From an uncultured Chryseobacterium sp. (lineage in GTDB: Bacteria; Bacteroidota; Bacteroidia; Flavobacteriales; Weeksellaceae): DNA of 14,138 nt. Shown here piece by piece: positions 13,183 to 14,138 of the stretch. Numbering within the stretch: the stretch's first letter is position 1; each line of letters starts with the position of its first letter. Under the pieces are notes generated by a model. That model worked only from the letters and a program-made list of their open reading frames with translations, was not told the origin of the DNA and searched no databases. The stretch is taken from NCBI RefSeq assembly GCF_936933875.1, contig NZ_CAKZIK010000006.1, positions 1-14,138 of the forward strand, written 5' to 3'. The translations under genes and the position numbers were made by a program.

Positions 13183-14115
13183 ATGATTAAAAATAAACAT
13201 TCAGGAAAGGACATAACTATATTTTCGGAAATGACGGCTTTGGCTGTAAAACATCAGGCTGTGAATTTATCACAGGGCTTTCCTGATTTTGAAATTGATC
13301 CTTTACTGAAGAAATTTTTGGCTGACGGAACGGAGCAAAACTTCAATCAATATTCACCAATGACAGGATTTCAACCTTTGATTGAAAATTTAATTACATT
13401 TAATAAAGTCCGTAAAAATCCGCTTGATGTTTCTACTTCTGAACTTACCGTAACTCCGGGAGCAACCTACGGAATTTACTGTGCTTTGGCTACAATTCTT
13501 CTTCCAAGAGATGAAGTAATTATTTTGGAACCAAGCTATGACAGCTATATTCCAGCGATTGAAACTAATGGTGGAAAAGCTGTAACAGTTTCCCTCAAAG
13601 AGAATTTCGAACCTGATTTTGAAAAAATTTCTTCTGAGATAAATGAAAAAACAAAAGCCATCATCATCAATTCACCACACAATCCCTCCGGAAAAATTTG
13701 GAAAAATGATGATTTTGAAAAACTTTGGCAAATCATCAAAGACTCCGAAATTATTATTATTTCTGATGAAGTTTATGATTTGCTGACTTACGATGAACAT
13801 ATTTTCACGAGTGCATTTCATCATCCGAAATTAAAAGAACGCTGCTTTTCCGTTTTCTCGTTTGGAAAAATGTTCAGCATTACCGGTTGGAAAGTGGGCT
13901 ATGTTGTAGCATCTGAAAAATTAACTAAAGCTTTCAGAAAAGTTCATCAATACCTATGTTTCAGTGTTAATACTCCTGCGCAATTTGCTTTAGCTAAATA
14001 CCTTGAAGTTTTTGATGTTGAAGAAAACCGAAAAAAATTCGAGCAAAAGAGAGATTTTTTTATTGCTGAATTTAAAAATTTAATTGATTATCCGTTTTTA
14101 ATCATAACCCTGTAA
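13183..14115 (+). pseudogene. PLP aminotransferase (methionine type, YbdL-like), 3' end lost
   Basis: Fold-type I aminotransferase of the kynurenine/methionine group, which normally moves the amino group of methionine to a 2-oxo acid. The start MIKNK and the block INLSQGFPDF-like VNLSQGFPDFEID fit the family. PLP contacts are present: NSPHNPSG (Asn167), SDEVYD (Asp195, Tyr198) and SFGKMFSITGWKVGY (Schiff-base Lys229). The family is about 380 residues, but this frame stops at 310. Family-like sequence ends at KNLIDYPF (codon at 14095-14097) and continues as LIITL then TAA. The GTYF block and the C-terminal Arg that binds the substrate carboxylate are missing, and no other frame supplies them before the window ends. 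So the gene is broken, probably by an insertion, and likely inactive. Confidence 0.8.
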
Positions 14116-14138
14116 TGTTAGCAATAATAAGCCTTTCA
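14098..14138. mobile_element. Possible end of an inserted element at the window edge
   Basis: From about 14098 the sequence no longer fits the interrupted aminotransferase. The last bases contain ACCCTGTAATGTTAGCAATA and then AATAAGCCTTTCA, which could be the terminal repeat of an insertion sequence. Only about 40 bases are visible, with no transposase, so the family and even the nature of the junction are unproven. Confidence 0.3.

Noticed and set aside
1..14138. CRISPR array, phage, toxin-antitoxin or other defence system
   Set aside because: No regularly spaced repeats and no recognisable proteins of these classes were seen on either strand.

Overview
The window looks like a chromosomal segment of a flavobacterium in the Chryseobacterium/Kaistella group (Weeksellaceae, Bacteroidota). 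The DNA is A+T-rich. Shine-Dalgarno signals are weak, and several genes carry the Bacteroidota -7 promoter element TAnnTTTG. The protein set also fits this group: a long acyl-CoA dehydrogenase, a BtuB-like TonB receptor, a DUF2490 barrel and a flavobacterial-type ars operon. Organism placement is inferred from style and not from a marker search.

Layout, left to right. (1) 1-2155, plus strand: 3' part of an acyl-CoA dehydrogenase ending at a strong terminator, then three small independent genes: a secreted 107-aa protein of unknown function, a YegP-like DUF1508 protein, and a stand-alone HD hydrolase related to SpoT/MESH1. (2) 2252-4794, minus strand: a TonB-dependent receptor followed by a DUF2490 outer-membrane protein. 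(3) 4795-5125: an AT-rich spacer holding the receptor promoter region, a bidirectional terminator and a possible 16-codon ORF. (4) 8576 down to 5126, minus strand: an arsenic resistance operon in the order arsR, 60-aa membrane protein, arsM, arsC, acr3, methyltransferase remnant. (5) 8773-11559, plus strand: uvrA, divergent from arsR. (6) 11560-12020: a noncoding stretch with a decayed gene fragment, an inverted pair of DnaA-box-like sequences and three successive hairpins. (7) tRNA-Arg(CCU) at 12021-12092. (8) An M28 zinc peptidase lipoprotein on the minus strand. (9) A methionine-type PLP aminotransferase whose reading frame is cut off about 75 residues early, at the right edge, probably by an inserted element.

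The ars operon is the functional centre. ArsR would sit on a dyad overlapping its own -7 element and release it when arsenite binds. Thioredoxin-type ArsC reduces arsenate to arsenite, Acr3 exports arsenite, and ArsM methylates it. The 60-aa membrane protein, one base behind arsR, is the least explained member. The last member is a methyltransferase reduced to its N-terminal 88 residues.

I found no CRISPR array, phage or defence system and nothing I would call a clearly new system. The items most worth a second look are the noncoding region after uvrA, the truncated aminotransferase with foreign-looking sequence at the edge, the small membrane protein in the ars operon, and the 16-codon ORF unit at 4943-5101.
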